Below, piece after piece: positions 21,234 to 32,013 of a DNA stretch of 64,000 bases. Under the pieces are notes generated by a model. The model was given only the letters and a program-made list of their open reading frames with translations, was not told the origin of the DNA and ran no database searches. The first letter of the stretch is position 1. Each line of letters opens with the position of its first letter. The position numbers and the translations under genes are program-made. This DNA comes from Rhodosorus marinus (taxonomy: Eukaryota; Rhodophyta; Stylonematophyceae; Stylonematales; Stylonemataceae), in contig JAMWBK010000013.1 of assembly GCA_029953675.1 (NCBI GenBank), positions 682,001 to 746,000 on the forward strand, written 5' to 3'.

Positions 21234-24200
21234 TTAGTAACTGAACGTGTCCTCCATGAGGTTCCTAACCTCCTGCTGATGTTGGTTGGCATTTCCTGTA
21301 GCTGGAGCTGCGGAAGGCAACCGGCCGATGTACGCGATTTTTCTGTTGTCCTTCAGGTGATGGAGCGTTGTCTCAAAGTGTGGACGAACATAACTCCACG
21401 AACCCTGAGTAATGGCACGACGCAATCCCAGACTCAGAGACGTTCAATTCCCAAAGCAGCCAACGGCGACTGGATTCCAGGGTTTCTTCTTACCATATTC
21501 TTGCTCTCTTCTTGGACCCATCTTACTTCAGCTTTTGGATACTGAGCAATGACATCTCGTATTTCGAAGAACGGAAAGGGAGCAAGCTGCTCGACCCTTA
21601 TGAACCTTATATCATTCTGGTTTCGTACAGTTCGCTCTCTTACGAGATCGTAGTAGAGTTTCCCAGAGCAGAATGCCAATCTCTTAACATTCTTACCCTT
21701 GACCACACTAGGATCTGGATCGTCGATCACAGTCTGGAAGCTCGTATCCGCTCCGAAGTCTTTAATACTGCTTCGACATTGGGGATGACGCAGCAGAGAC
21801 TTTGGGGTAAGGAGTATTAACGGCTTTCGAAACTGTTTCGAAAGCAGATTTCAGGTCAGAATCAGATGTGGGCAGAGAACGGCTCGGCTTGACTCGCATA
21901 GCTGCGAACAGGTCAAGCATAAACGGTCGTGGCAATGTAGCTTACCTCGCGACAGACCTGCCGCCGGAGAACGTGAAAGTAGTTCGCCGGAGTGCTTGCA
22001 TTGCAGATCTGCAGATTCGCCTTCTGGATCATCGTGGATGCTTCAAACTCTGTTGGGAACTTGTCTGCATCGCCGTCAACCATCTGCAAGTATCGTTCCA
22101 TGCGAGCCGAGGAGTGTTCCGGGCCTTGTCCTATTGAGCGCACAAAGTAAAATTCTCAGTCTAGCGTCGAATTTAAGAGGCCTGCTTTCCATTTGTACTG
22201 TGGAATCCTTTGCCCGTTCAGTTCCGTCGATTCCGTACCTTCATAACCATGAGGAAGAAGAAGTACAATTCCACTCTGTCTTCGCCATTTCCTTTCCCCA
22301 GCCGCGATGAAAGTATCGAGGATCACCTGCGCTCCATTTGCAAAGTCTCCAAACTGAGCCTCCCACATTACCAAGGCATTCGGATGCTCAAGAGAAAAAC
22401 CCTGCTCAAACCCAAGCACAGCCATTTCAGATAAATTCGAGTTGGCAATCTGCAGCCTGGCTTGCTTTCCCCCCAAGTTGTTTAGCGACGTATACACAGC
22501 TCCGGAGTCCTACAAGCAAATGACGAGTACCACATCACCTTTTCAGGAGTCTGGGCATAAATACTACAATCTAACGCTGCTCGATCGGCACTCCAAGCAG
22601 TACCTGATCATGCCAAACCATGTGTCTCTGTGAAAACGTTCCACGCTCGCAGTCCTGTCCGCTGAGCCTGACCGTTATTTCTTCCTGCTTGAGAATCGTC
22701 CCAAATGCCAAAGCTTCTGCATTTGCCCAGTCAATGCCCGTTCCGAGCTCGATCTGCTCGCGCCTCTCAGACAAGATTTTCTTCAACAGTGGATGAATCT
22801 ACCGGAAACCACAGCTTCAGTGAATATCTCATGCCCCAGCAAGCTTTCAGTTCGTGCTCACCTTAAACCATGGAGGGATCTTCGTATAAGCATTGCCAAT
22901 GGAATGCAGCACTTTCTCGCTCACTCCCGTAGTTTGCGGAATGCTAAGCTCTTTGTTGGATTTGAACATTTCCCATTGCTTGTCCAGGTAGTCTCCCCCG
23001 GCCGGAACATGATCTGCCGAGTCCTTGAACGCTTTCTGCAGGTGGTTCCATTCATCCTCCTCCATTTGCTTCAGCTCTTGCCTTGTTGCAGTACCCTTGA
23101 CACGTTTACAAGCGAAATATAGTAAATCAGCGACATCGAGGAAGACTAAAAACTGCTATCTTTTCAGCGCACTTCATCGACAAGCCTTTGCGTATACACT
23201 TCTACTGGGGTGGGATGCGACTTGATCTTCCTGTACATCAACGGCTGGGTGAACCTAAAAACAGCGTGAAGATAGGAAGACAATTAGGGTCTTGATGGAT
23301 TAGCAAGCGAATTCTGAAATCATAATCAGCTCCCAAGAAACGCACGTTGCCTGATCGAGTTCATTATGCCCATGGCGCCTGTAGCAGAACACATCGACGA
23401 CGACGTCCTTTCTAAACCTCTGGCGATACTCCACTGCCATTCTGCACACCCTCACAACGGCCTCTATTTCAGGACAACCCAGTAGCCGATAGTGATTCAG
23501 ATAATCTGCGAAGATCTGTTTGAAAGTCAAAGCCACCTGGCCCAAAGCCACGGCTAGAAAGCCTACCAACGTCGTCCCCATTCACATGGAAGATCGGTAC
23601 ACCAACAGTCTTGGCCACGTCCGTGGGATAAGGTGACGACCTCGCTGCCCGAGGATCCGTCGTAAATCCTATCTGATTATTCACAATCACGTGAACTGTT
23701 CCTCCGGTTGTATAATCCCTCAAATCACTCAGCTCAAGTGTCTCTGCTACAACTCCCTAACGCAGAAATAGCCCCAAAATTATGCCGCTCGCTTAGCGTC
23801 CAATTGAGCTCTCGCAAGCGCGTTCGCCCTCTTCACTTCGACTTACCTGTCCGGCAAAGGATGCGTCGCCGTGAATTAACAAACCGAGTGTCCTCCTCCT
23901 TTCCTTGTCGTCATTAAAAAACTGCTTCGCTCGGGTTTTCCCAACGACGACGGGATCGACCGCTTCCAAGTGAGAAGGATTGGCCAACAATGAGAAATTT
24001 ATAGTATGTCCTACACATTGAGCCAAAAAACCTTCAGCTCAGAACCAGACGAAAACGAAGGAGAGTTTGGTATTTGTAGGGTCTTTCCACACCATTGGAA
24101 AGTTTCAAAGAGTTGGATACGCCTAGATGGTACTTGACATCCCCAGATCCGAGGTAGTTCTCAAGATCAGGATCTGGGTGAGGTTTGAACTCATACAAAA

Positions 24201-25801
24201 TCTGGACGAGGTCTTTTCCAACAATGTTGGCAAGAACGTTCAATCTACCCCTGTGGGCCATTCCAATGACCACGTTTTGGACTCCGATTTCCGATCCGTG
24301 AAGCATCATCGTCTACAAAACCCGAAAACCAAAAAAGCGCAAGCATGGATATCAAGGAGGGCCCGATGGGGACGGAGACGGAGAGAGGGCTGACCTCCAG
24401 ACCAGCCCCAATGTTGTTATGGAGAACCTACCTTGAGTCCGGGAATAATCGATTCTCCTCCTTCTAGTCCGAAACGTTTCGCAGTGGAGTACTTCATGGA
24501 CAAAAACTTCTCGAAATACTCAGAGTCGATGAGGTCGGACATGATTGACAGTTTTTGCTCTCTCGTGAACTCCCGGGTGAAGTCGGTATCAAACTTCGAC
24601 TCCACCTGAGACGCGATCCAGTCCTTCTCTGCCTTTGAAAGCATATGCCGATATTCAATTCCGACCTTGCCACAGTAGGCCTTTCTCAATGTGCTCATGA
24701 TGTCCCTCAACGTTCTGACCTGGAAACAGGGAGCATTACGTATTCAGTGTCCCCAATTCGATTCTCTGTTTGCGGCACTTGGTCACGACCACTCGCTTCT
24801 ATCGCGGAAAACGTACGGGGGGTCCTGGAAGCTCCGCGCCAACGACGAACTCTCTATCCAGATCTGCCTCTGTGAAGCCATAGTGAGAAGGCAGGAGCTC
24901 GTTCTTTGTGTTGTGAGGAGGTTGATATGTATTGGACTCCCCGGCTTCGTCATCGATTCGTAGTGGGTCGAGGTCTGCAATGAAGTGACCTCGGTGTCTG
25001 TATGCTCGGATCATTGACATCAACTTGACAGTATCTTCTGCGACCTGGAAAAGGTCCTTCCCTTCCGTCATCACGTGTGGAACCATGCTGACCTGTTGAA
25101 CGTAGATTCCGAACGAGCCACGTGCTTGAGGAAAACACCTCTACGTTATGGGAGCAAAAGAACTTGTGCCGTAGTGAAAAGTTGGTTGCGTAGGATACCT
25201 GGTTCCGACTTTGTCGACTAAGACCCACGGCTTGCCCAGGAGGGAGTCCATTCTCAACGTTTTGGAAGAATCCGGCCCAGGACGGATGCACCTACGGGAG
25301 TAGACAACGGGGCGGGGTGTCCATGGTCAGCGGATGAGGGAACGGCTCTACAGACCACAGCTGTTCAGAAAGTTCTGAACACCATTTCGTTGAAGCTCAC
25401 CTTCTCTGGATTGTCCATGTACTTTTCGTACATCTCTTCAATGACAAAAGCGTTGCTTCCAGTTAGAAACGATTCCGAAGGATCAAGTTTTGTCCCAGAA
25501 AGATGTGGAACCGGATCTCTCTTCTTTAAAGCCGCCGTGGTTGTCGCTATGTCTCTCGTAACCTTCCCGGAATGAATCAACCTGGCTTGAGCCCTGCAAA
25601 CAAAAGAAACAACCAACCATTCATCAAATTCCACACTATCAAGCAAACGCCCTTTTTCAACAAAACGACCTCCAGAGCGAAGAACACACTCAACCAAATC
25701 AATCGACAAACAAAAAAAATTCCGTCTAAAAGGACAAGCACCTACCCAAGCCTCATCCCACCTCGAAGGTTGGTTCCCAACCTCAAGGCGGCGACGCCCA
25801 T
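21234..25801 (-). CDS. OGDH: 2-oxoglutarate dehydrogenase E1 component, mitochondrial
   Basis: Sixteen minus-strand exons: 25801-25746, 25593-25401, 25291-25199, 25092-24817, 24719-24432, 24312-24093, 24010-23847, 23756-23567, 23463-23346, 23254-23173, 23095-22862, 22798-22604, 22509-22248, 22130-21958, 21832-21494 and 21404-21234. They total 3054 nt in consistent phase: 1017 residues, like human OGDH (1023). The start is Arg/Ala-rich ([15 protein letters not shown]), a plausible mitochondrial presequence. Family blocks include [128 protein letters not shown] and [11 protein letters not shown]. The enzyme decarboxylates 2-oxoglutarate with thiamine diphosphate in the citric acid cycle. Introns are 63-152 nt; the one before exon 11 ends AAG. 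Confidence 0.96.
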
Positions 25802-26885
25802 GTTTACAACTCAAAAAAGGACAAACCCCTCAACCTTCCCCCACAACACGCAGCAAAAGAAATCAACCTCCCTCCCAAGATCTCTTCCTCTTCCTCACAA
25901 TTCTATATTATTCTCTCTATTTCCATATCCTTAGATTATCTTTCGCCTTATTCCCAAATTCTACATATATCCAACAGCTCGTCCTTCATTACAAAGCTCA
26001 ATACCTAAACCCCCTCCAAACCTCACCCCCACCCCCACCCGAGTTCCTCGCCAACATCATCACTTGTTACAATCCAAAACTTTCACTGCCATCCCAAAAA
26101 AAACCCCAACTCCATCAAGTAAATGACAAGTAAACCAAAATTTCAAATCCTTCTATTTTAAAAAAGGCACTAAACTTTATCAGATATTAATATAAAATAC
26201 AATATTAGACTGATAATAATTGAGCACCTATATCTCTTAAAATCTTTTATAAGCGTCGTGTATGACAATTAAACTATATTTATCTGGTTGTAAGCATTAG
26301 GAAAAAGATTTATATTTTTGCAATTTTAATGTTTTGCCTTGAGGATACGTTTGCTTAAGAGACATCAGTCCGATAGGATTTCATGATTTCGGGAGGATTT
26401 TTGGGATATGATGTAGGGATGGAAGCTGATTTTTTATTTGATGATTCCAATTGTAGATATCCAATAGACGATTGTTATAGAAATAAATTAACCAATTAAA
26501 CTTTATTAAAAGTAGTAAGGAGCTTATGTTTAAGATAAGTGAAATTATTGGTTTATATATTAACGGCTTAGTAGTCGGTATGTGCTTTTTGATTGTTTTT
26601 GGGAGGGGAAGTGTTGACTGTGCATAATTTCTTTTTTAATTGATATTAAGCCATCCAATCGTATGTTTATGTTTGTAACGGAAATAGCCGAGCTAAGAGC
26701 GATTTTGGTGTGTGAAGGTATTGCTTTTGGGAAGTTGTCTAAGGTGGAGATGTGTCAGAAGCGAGATCTGCGGATGAAATGAAACAGTTGAATTAAAGAA
26801 GAAAGTAACACTCCCTGAGTAGGTTGTGCTAAACAAAGGCTGTGCGTATTTTGGTCTCTACGACAAGCCAACGCTTTCACGCTTT
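25802..26885. other. Intergenic: C-rich leader and AT-rich core
   Basis: About 25810-26110 is C-rich (leader of the minus-strand OGDH gene). About 26110-26560 is AT-rich with long A/T runs. No gene is supported from there to the Copia relic. Confidence 0.4.
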
Positions 26886-27490
26886 TTATGGATATGTATA
26901 TGCCGAGAAGCTGTGAGGGCAGCTCACGGAAGACTGCGGGAATATGTACTGGCGAGCTCGCTCCCAACGTTTTTCAGGCCTGAAAAACGTTGGGAGCGAG
27001 CTCGCCAGTACACATGAAGAAGATAAAATCGGACCCGGCGAAGGAGTACGAAGGGGCTCTGAAGAGCCTAGGTATATGTTGGGATCCGTCCGCTCTGACA
27101 CCGCGGCGAGTAAAGGCATTGTGGAGGGGGAGATCGCAACGTAGTTTTCCTTCCGTATCCCAATTGGGAACGGACCGCAGATGTCCGTATGTATGGTGTC
27201 GCCGTAGTCCTCCGTTCGGCGCAGTGACTGCTTCAGGGGACCGACTGTTGTCTTGGCTCTTTTGCAGTCCTCGCACTGTGTTCCGTGACCCTTCTCCTCT
27301 ACTTCGATAATCCCTCTTTTGGCTAGAATATCCAGAGCCTCTTCTCCAGGATGCCCCAACCTCCCTTGTAGGATTTCTCTTCAGGCAAAAACAACACTCT
27401 GGGCGGCTCTGGGCGACAGAGCCAACTTCCCCCCCGGCCCTTGCTGGAAAGAGCACTCTCTATTCACGAGCGTTCGTTCCATGGCGACGC
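26886..27490 (-). mobile_element. Decayed Ty1/Copia element: GAG-pre-integrase and start of integrase
   Basis: On the minus strand, sequence near 27480-27360 gives CSFQQGPGGKLAL, then an internal stop, then LGHPGEEALDILAKRGI, CEDCKRAKTTVGPLK and YGDTIHTDICGPFPIG. This is the Copia order: GAG-pre-integrase (HPxxxxLxxL...CxxCxxxK) followed by the integrase start (HTDxCGPxP). The integrase core is not followed; the frame runs into a perfect 68-bp palindrome at 26945-27012. Frames to about 28200 may contain further relic. The element is inactive. Confidence 0.72.
26945..27012. repeat. Perfect 68-bp palindrome
   Basis: Positions 26945-26978 are exactly the reverse complement of 26979-27012 (34-bp arms, no loop; centre CAGG|CCTG). 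The outer ends are TGTACTGG and CCAGTACA, so each arm begins with the TG/CA dinucleotide typical of LTR ends. It lies at the broken end of the Copia fragment, suggesting head-to-head joining of two element or LTR ends. Such perfect palindromes can extrude as cruciforms and are unstable in cloning. Confidence 0.97.
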
Positions 27491-28593
27491 CTTATTGCTC
27501 CGCAGTTTTAAATGTGTGTGTGCCAACCGAGGCGTCAGCCCCCGAAGCAGTTGGTCAGCGCCACGCCCTGGGCGGCTGTGATACTATTATTCGGTGATGC
27601 GGAAAGATACCCGCCTTCTGACGCTAGGCAATGATGTGGTGACATTCACATCAATCCTTAAAGATGAAAAGCTCGGGATCTAACTCTAGTCTGTAGGTCA
27701 ATCGCTCAACTCCATCGAGAGATGAAAAAAAATCGCTCGAGTTCTCATGGTCGAAATACGCATCAAAAACCGACCCAGCTGGGCTTGCAACCCCGAAGGC
27801 CTATTTCCACTACTAGCTATGTGGTCCACGACAACGGCTTATGCTTTAGACCGATAGTTTCCCACAAGCTCATCGGCTACAAGTCATTTCTTCACGCACT
27901 GGACCACCTCTGCCTGAAAAGTCCTCCTTTCGCTAACGGCTGAAAACTTCTTGGCCATTCTGGTTAGCTTCTATTCAAAGCAGCGCGTCAATTCTTGGAC
28001 TTCTGCTTTACAGCTTCGCCGTGTGTCCCTAAGCGTCAATCACGGTCTTCATCCTCCTCCTCGGTCATCGTCACGAACATCGACGGAGTTGGGATTCCTG
28101 GAGTTGGGCTCGACGTGGCCAATGCGCGTTGCGCTGCAGCCAACTCCTTGAGCGACAGGGATGAAGACGGCGACAAAAAAAACCGTAGTGAACGAGATCG
28201 GGAAGAAGACGAAGTGAACTTACAGTGAAGAAATTGAGTAGCGATAGAACTCTTGAAGCTGCTGGTTAGCTAAGGGGAACGGGGAAGACGACGCCGAGTG
28301 AGACCTGACGACGAGGGCTAAAGTCTTCTTGTCAAGCGATTTGAGTGGTGGGAGAAGTTATCAAAGTGGGCAACAGGAGTCAACTGGGAGACACCTAAGG
28401 AGTATGTATTCTGCCTTGCTTTGAGACGCTCAGCTTCGGCACTATTTTCGGGGAAGGCTGGAGGTTTGTTGAGGGCAAACGGTGGGAAGGGGATGTAGTT
28501 TGGGTTTGGGACAATGATGAACAGGTTGGGATAAAGGTTTGATCGATAGGCTTTGGGAAGGGTTTCTTAGGTGGGAATTTTAGCGGGTGAAAG
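27491..28593. other. Relic-rich intergenic DNA and G-rich leader of the neuroguidin gene
   Basis: Minus-strand frames to about 28230 are broken by many stops and may be the 5' part of the same Copia element. About 28430-28590 is G-rich on the plus strand, directly before the neuroguidin start. Nothing else is supported. Confidence 0.35.
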
Positions 28594-29517
28594 ATGGAGG
28601 AGATTGAGGAATTTGAGGAGGCGTTGAACCAGATCAAGTCAATTGCGAAAGATTCCACTGAGAATCTCGACGGGTATATCGAGAAGGTGGCTGAAGGAGA
28701 GGTGAAATTGTCTGGTGGAATGTCATTCTTAGCGGTGAAGTCACATACTTTTCTGAGTTACTTGTTGGGGATGGTGATTGTGGCTGCGATGAAGGTTGGT
28801 GGCAGGTCGATCGAGAACCATCCGGTTATTGAAATGTTGGTAGAGAATCGGGTGATTTTGGAGAAAATCAAGCCGCTTGAAGAGGCTATGAGGTATCAGA
28901 TTGATAAGATGGTAAAGCTTGCTACGGGCAATCAAGATGAGGAGGACGAAGAGGCTATGCATGCTCCGAATTTGAGCTCGTTGGTCGAAGGGGCGAATGC
29001 TAGGGGTGAGGAAGAAGGTGAGGAGGATGGAGAGGCGAAAGTTTACAAACCCCCTAGAATCGCGGCTGTACCCTTTGATGATGTCGTGGATAAGGAGGCG
29101 GAGAGGGAGAAGAGACGGGACGAGAGAGAAAAGGACAGAGCTAGGCGAAGTTCGGCGGTGAGAGAGCTTCTTCAAGAATTTGGAGATCGTCCTGAGCAGA
29201 TAAGGGAGACCGCTGAAGTCGGAAATTCCGCAAGGGAGTTGAGGCGAATGGATGAGGCTAAGAAGCAGTACGAAGAGGATTATTTCGTGAGATTGAACAC
29301 TTCGAAAGACGAGAAGCGGAAACGCAGAGATCTGAAGCGAAAGGCACGGATGGAAGAGCTCGGTGGAGGTGACCTTCGAGATCTCGTCTCGATGACGGAA
29401 CGAATTAACGAGAAGAGTAAGAAACGCGAAAAGGAAAGACAGCTGCGCGACTCGCTTGCTTCACAGCAGATGATCGCAAAGAAGCGACGGAAGTCCACAA
29501 AATCAAAGAGACGATAG
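28594..29517 (+). CDS. NGDN: Neuroguidin / Lcp5-type Sas10/Utp3-family protein
   Basis: A single exon of 307 residues. The N-terminal third carries the Sas10/Utp3/C1D helical domain (FLAVKSHTFLSYLLGMV, HPVIEMLVENRVILEKIKPL, MRYQIDKMVKLA). The middle is acidic and then has VYKPPRIAAVPFDD, a signature of neuroguidin and yeast Lcp5. The C-terminus is highly charged and ends in a Lys/Arg cluster (KKRRKSTKSKRR). Known relatives act in the small-subunit processome during 18S rRNA maturation and, in animals, also bind eIF4E/CPEB. Nuclear or nucleolar location is expected from the basic tail. It converges with the FKBP gene with 179 bp between stop codons. Confidence 0.92.
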   Translation: MEEIEEFEEALNQIKSIAKDSTENLDGYIEKVAEGEVKLSGGMSFLAVKSHTFLSYLLGMVIVAAMKVGGRSIENHPVIEMLVENRVILEKIKPLEEAMRYQIDKMVKLATGNQDEEDEEAMHAPNLSSLVEGANARGEEEGEEDGEAKVYKPPRIAAVPFDDVVDKEAEREKRRDEREKDRARRSSAVRELLQEFGDRPEQIRETAEVGNSARELRRMDEAKKQYEEDYFVRLNTSKDEKRKRRDLKRKARMEELGGGDLRDLVSMTERINEKSKKREKERQLRDSLASQQMIAKKRRKSTKSKRR

Positions 29518-29696
29518 AGAGAATCCATAGCAAAACCAAACCAAGTTGCTCTAATTTTTTATTGCTTTTCACTCCAGCCCGAATTGGTTTTTCTGGTGTA
29601 ACTATCTTTCTTAAACAATCACATTTGGGATATCCTTCCGAGAGTCCTGAAAAACCTCCAGATTTACGAACACCGCTGTCCTGGAATAGAACGGCA

Positions 29697-30545
29697 TTAG
29701 ATTGGCGAGATCGCAACTCGAAGCAGTTGAATATCATACGAAAGCGTTTCTCCAGGTTGAATAAGACAACCTTGACCTTCAACACATACTCCACGATCAC
29801 CATATGCTAGTTTCGCTGGTACCACGAGTTTTCTCACCCCACCGGGCTTCATGTCGGCCATGCCTTCTTCCTAAACCGGTGATGGAGATATAGATAACTT
29901 TCGTAAGGAACGTGCCTGCTGTTCTACAGTCTTAGAGGGAGCGGAGTGGTCTGTCCCCTACCCATCCAGGAATGACTTGGTTTTGGCCGAATCTGAAAGC
30001 TAGAGGCTTTCTTCCAGGCGATTCGGAGTTGTCGAAGACCTTGCCGTTGGAGAGGTATCCGACGTAGTTCTAGGGTTTTAGAGTGCAAACGTGGTGTCTG
30101 GTTAGCACAAAGAGCGCAGGAGGGCGACAGATTTGTTTGATGGAAAGGCGGTCTTACGACAATGACGAGGTCTCCGGGTCGCGGTGAACTGCCCTGGCCA
30201 ATTTTTTCGTCTATATATTCGAGGCCGCTATCCAGCTTCACTACTTTTGCAGTTTTCGCATCTGACTTGAGAGGAAGGCCAATGAGCAGTCCCGAGATCA
30301 ATGTCCCACTTGCAACTGCTCCAGAACCACGAAGAACGCAACAACCGGTTGGGTTAGGATAAAGATACCACAGCCAGAAAATAGCCAACCCCCGCACAAC
30401 AAGAACACCAAGCACAGAATGCCTTTTTTAAATCGCAAAAGAGAAAAACCTTACTTTGAACAAACTCCCTCCTCGTAGTACACACTCGAACCCCGCTCTT
30501 CGACCTACTAACACCACCACTCCCAACGACAAACCCGCTATCCAT
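29697..30545 (-). CDS. FKBP-type peptidyl-prolyl isomerase with a twin-arginine (thylakoid lumen) signal
   Basis: Four minus-strand exons: 30545-30455, 30315-30158, 30069-29962 and 29870-29697, giving 176 residues. The start holds TRREFVQ (Arg25-Arg26) followed by a hydrophobic IASGTLISGLLIGLPL and then Ala/Asp, the form of a Tat signal peptide. The FKBP domain follows: SGLEYIDEKIGQGSSPRPGD, VNYVGYLSNGKVFDNS, FRFGQNQVIPGW, GMADMKPGGVRKLVVPAKLAYGD and a final YDIQLLRV. A nuclear gene with a Tat signal on an FKBP domain is the pattern of plant and algal thylakoid-lumen immunophilins. The ATG at 30545 is the only Met in the upstream open frame. An inserted CVEGQGCLIQPG loop carries two cysteines that could form a disulfide in the lumen. 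Confidence 0.9.
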
Positions 30546-32013
30546 GTCCCACAAAAACACACATACACACACACCCAAAAAGCAAACTTCCAAATGCCCT
30601 CCCAGTCCCTTCTTCCACAAAACAATGATCAATAAGCAAAAGCTCAACAAAACTTCTAACCTTGTAGTCCAGATGTTAATGATGAGAGAGCTCCCTATCG
30701 CTTGCTCAGCCCTCGACAGGGAGCCAGCGGCTTCATCAACCCCATCGCCATCAATATCGATCGGTCGCGAGATTCGATCTGAATCCAATCCCCACCAGTC
30801 ACCGTACACCCCTTAGTAAATACTACTACTGTGTACTAATATACAAATGATTTTCATGAGCTGTGGGACGCGGCTGTTGGTTGCGAGACTTCCTTCCCTT
30901 GTAGCATCAAAACATTTAACCTCTTCATGCGGTCCGACATGAACAAGCGGAGCGTTTCCAATCTAAAAACCATGACGGGAGCAGGACGACTGCGTTCACC
31001 CGAACAGGTCAGGCAACAGCAACGATTATCTCCTTTTTGTATGGTTTTTGTTCGCGGAGGATTATCGTTGGAAAATTGCGGGCAAGATGATGAACATAAA
31101 TAACCACCATAGTTTATCATAGTCTCTAATTGTCTCGCCTTTACAACGTCCAGCTCGGTGTCCCTGCCGTAGACGGACTCCTCGTCCTGGACAAGTGGAG
31201 GTGATCTGGTAGGCTCATGTGAATTCGAGATCGGTGTGCGGTAGCCGAAGCCCGTGCCCAGTGTCGGCGCTCTGAAGTCAATACTATCGATTTTTCAGTG
31301 CATCTTTGACTCAGCGATACGCAACGGGTAACGTGAGAATACATCGGCGTTTCAAGTTCATAGCCAATCCGCCAAGCCTCAACCTAGCACCTTGCATTCG
31401 GGTGTCCTGTAGCAGTCAACATGGGGACTGCGTCCTCAGCCGATAAAAACCGCTGGTTCGTCTCCGGCAAACGGGCACCGCGGGGGTTGTGACCTCCTCC
31501 TTGCAGGCTTTCGTATGCCCACTACGTCTCCCACACTGTTCAGTTATGGGTACCCGCTCTAGGTTCATACTGCTTCCTATACGTGATTAGACAGTAAAAC
31601 TTGTGAGTTGTCGACCAACCAAAGTTTTACACTTTCATGTGACCCGTACAGATCTACGCAAGGCCCGCGGTTCGTTCTCGTCCCTGGCACTCACGGGACC
31701 GCCTTCCTTCACCAATTCCGAACCAGCTCTTGCCGAAGCTACAGCTGGTGACGGTTTTCTCTCTGAAGCGCTCGTTCGAGAATAGTTTACGGCCCTTTCA
31801 GTACTTGCAGGGTCATGATTGTGGCCCTCATCAACTTTTCCCGAATCAGAATTCTGCTTCCCCAACTCATTCACCCTGCCAGAGGCGCCCACATTCATCC
31901 CGTTCTTGCCCGTCTGTTGAACGCTACCTAGGCTATTATGGAGACAGACGCCAGTTCAACCAATTGAGTAATTAATCTCCGCATGCACCACGGCTAGGAA
32001 ACCGTGCCACTCC
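30546..32013. other. Intergenic region between FKBP and E2F genes
   Basis: The C-rich part at about 30550-30810 is the leader side of the FKBP gene. From 30820 to 32013 I see only short motif-free frames on both strands; the right end is the 3' flank of the E2F gene. Confidence 0.3.

Noticed and set aside
31635-31898. 87-codon minus-strand frame with ordinary amino-acid composition
   Set aside because: No ATG that fits, no splice partner and no motif; it lies in the 3' flank of the E2F gene.
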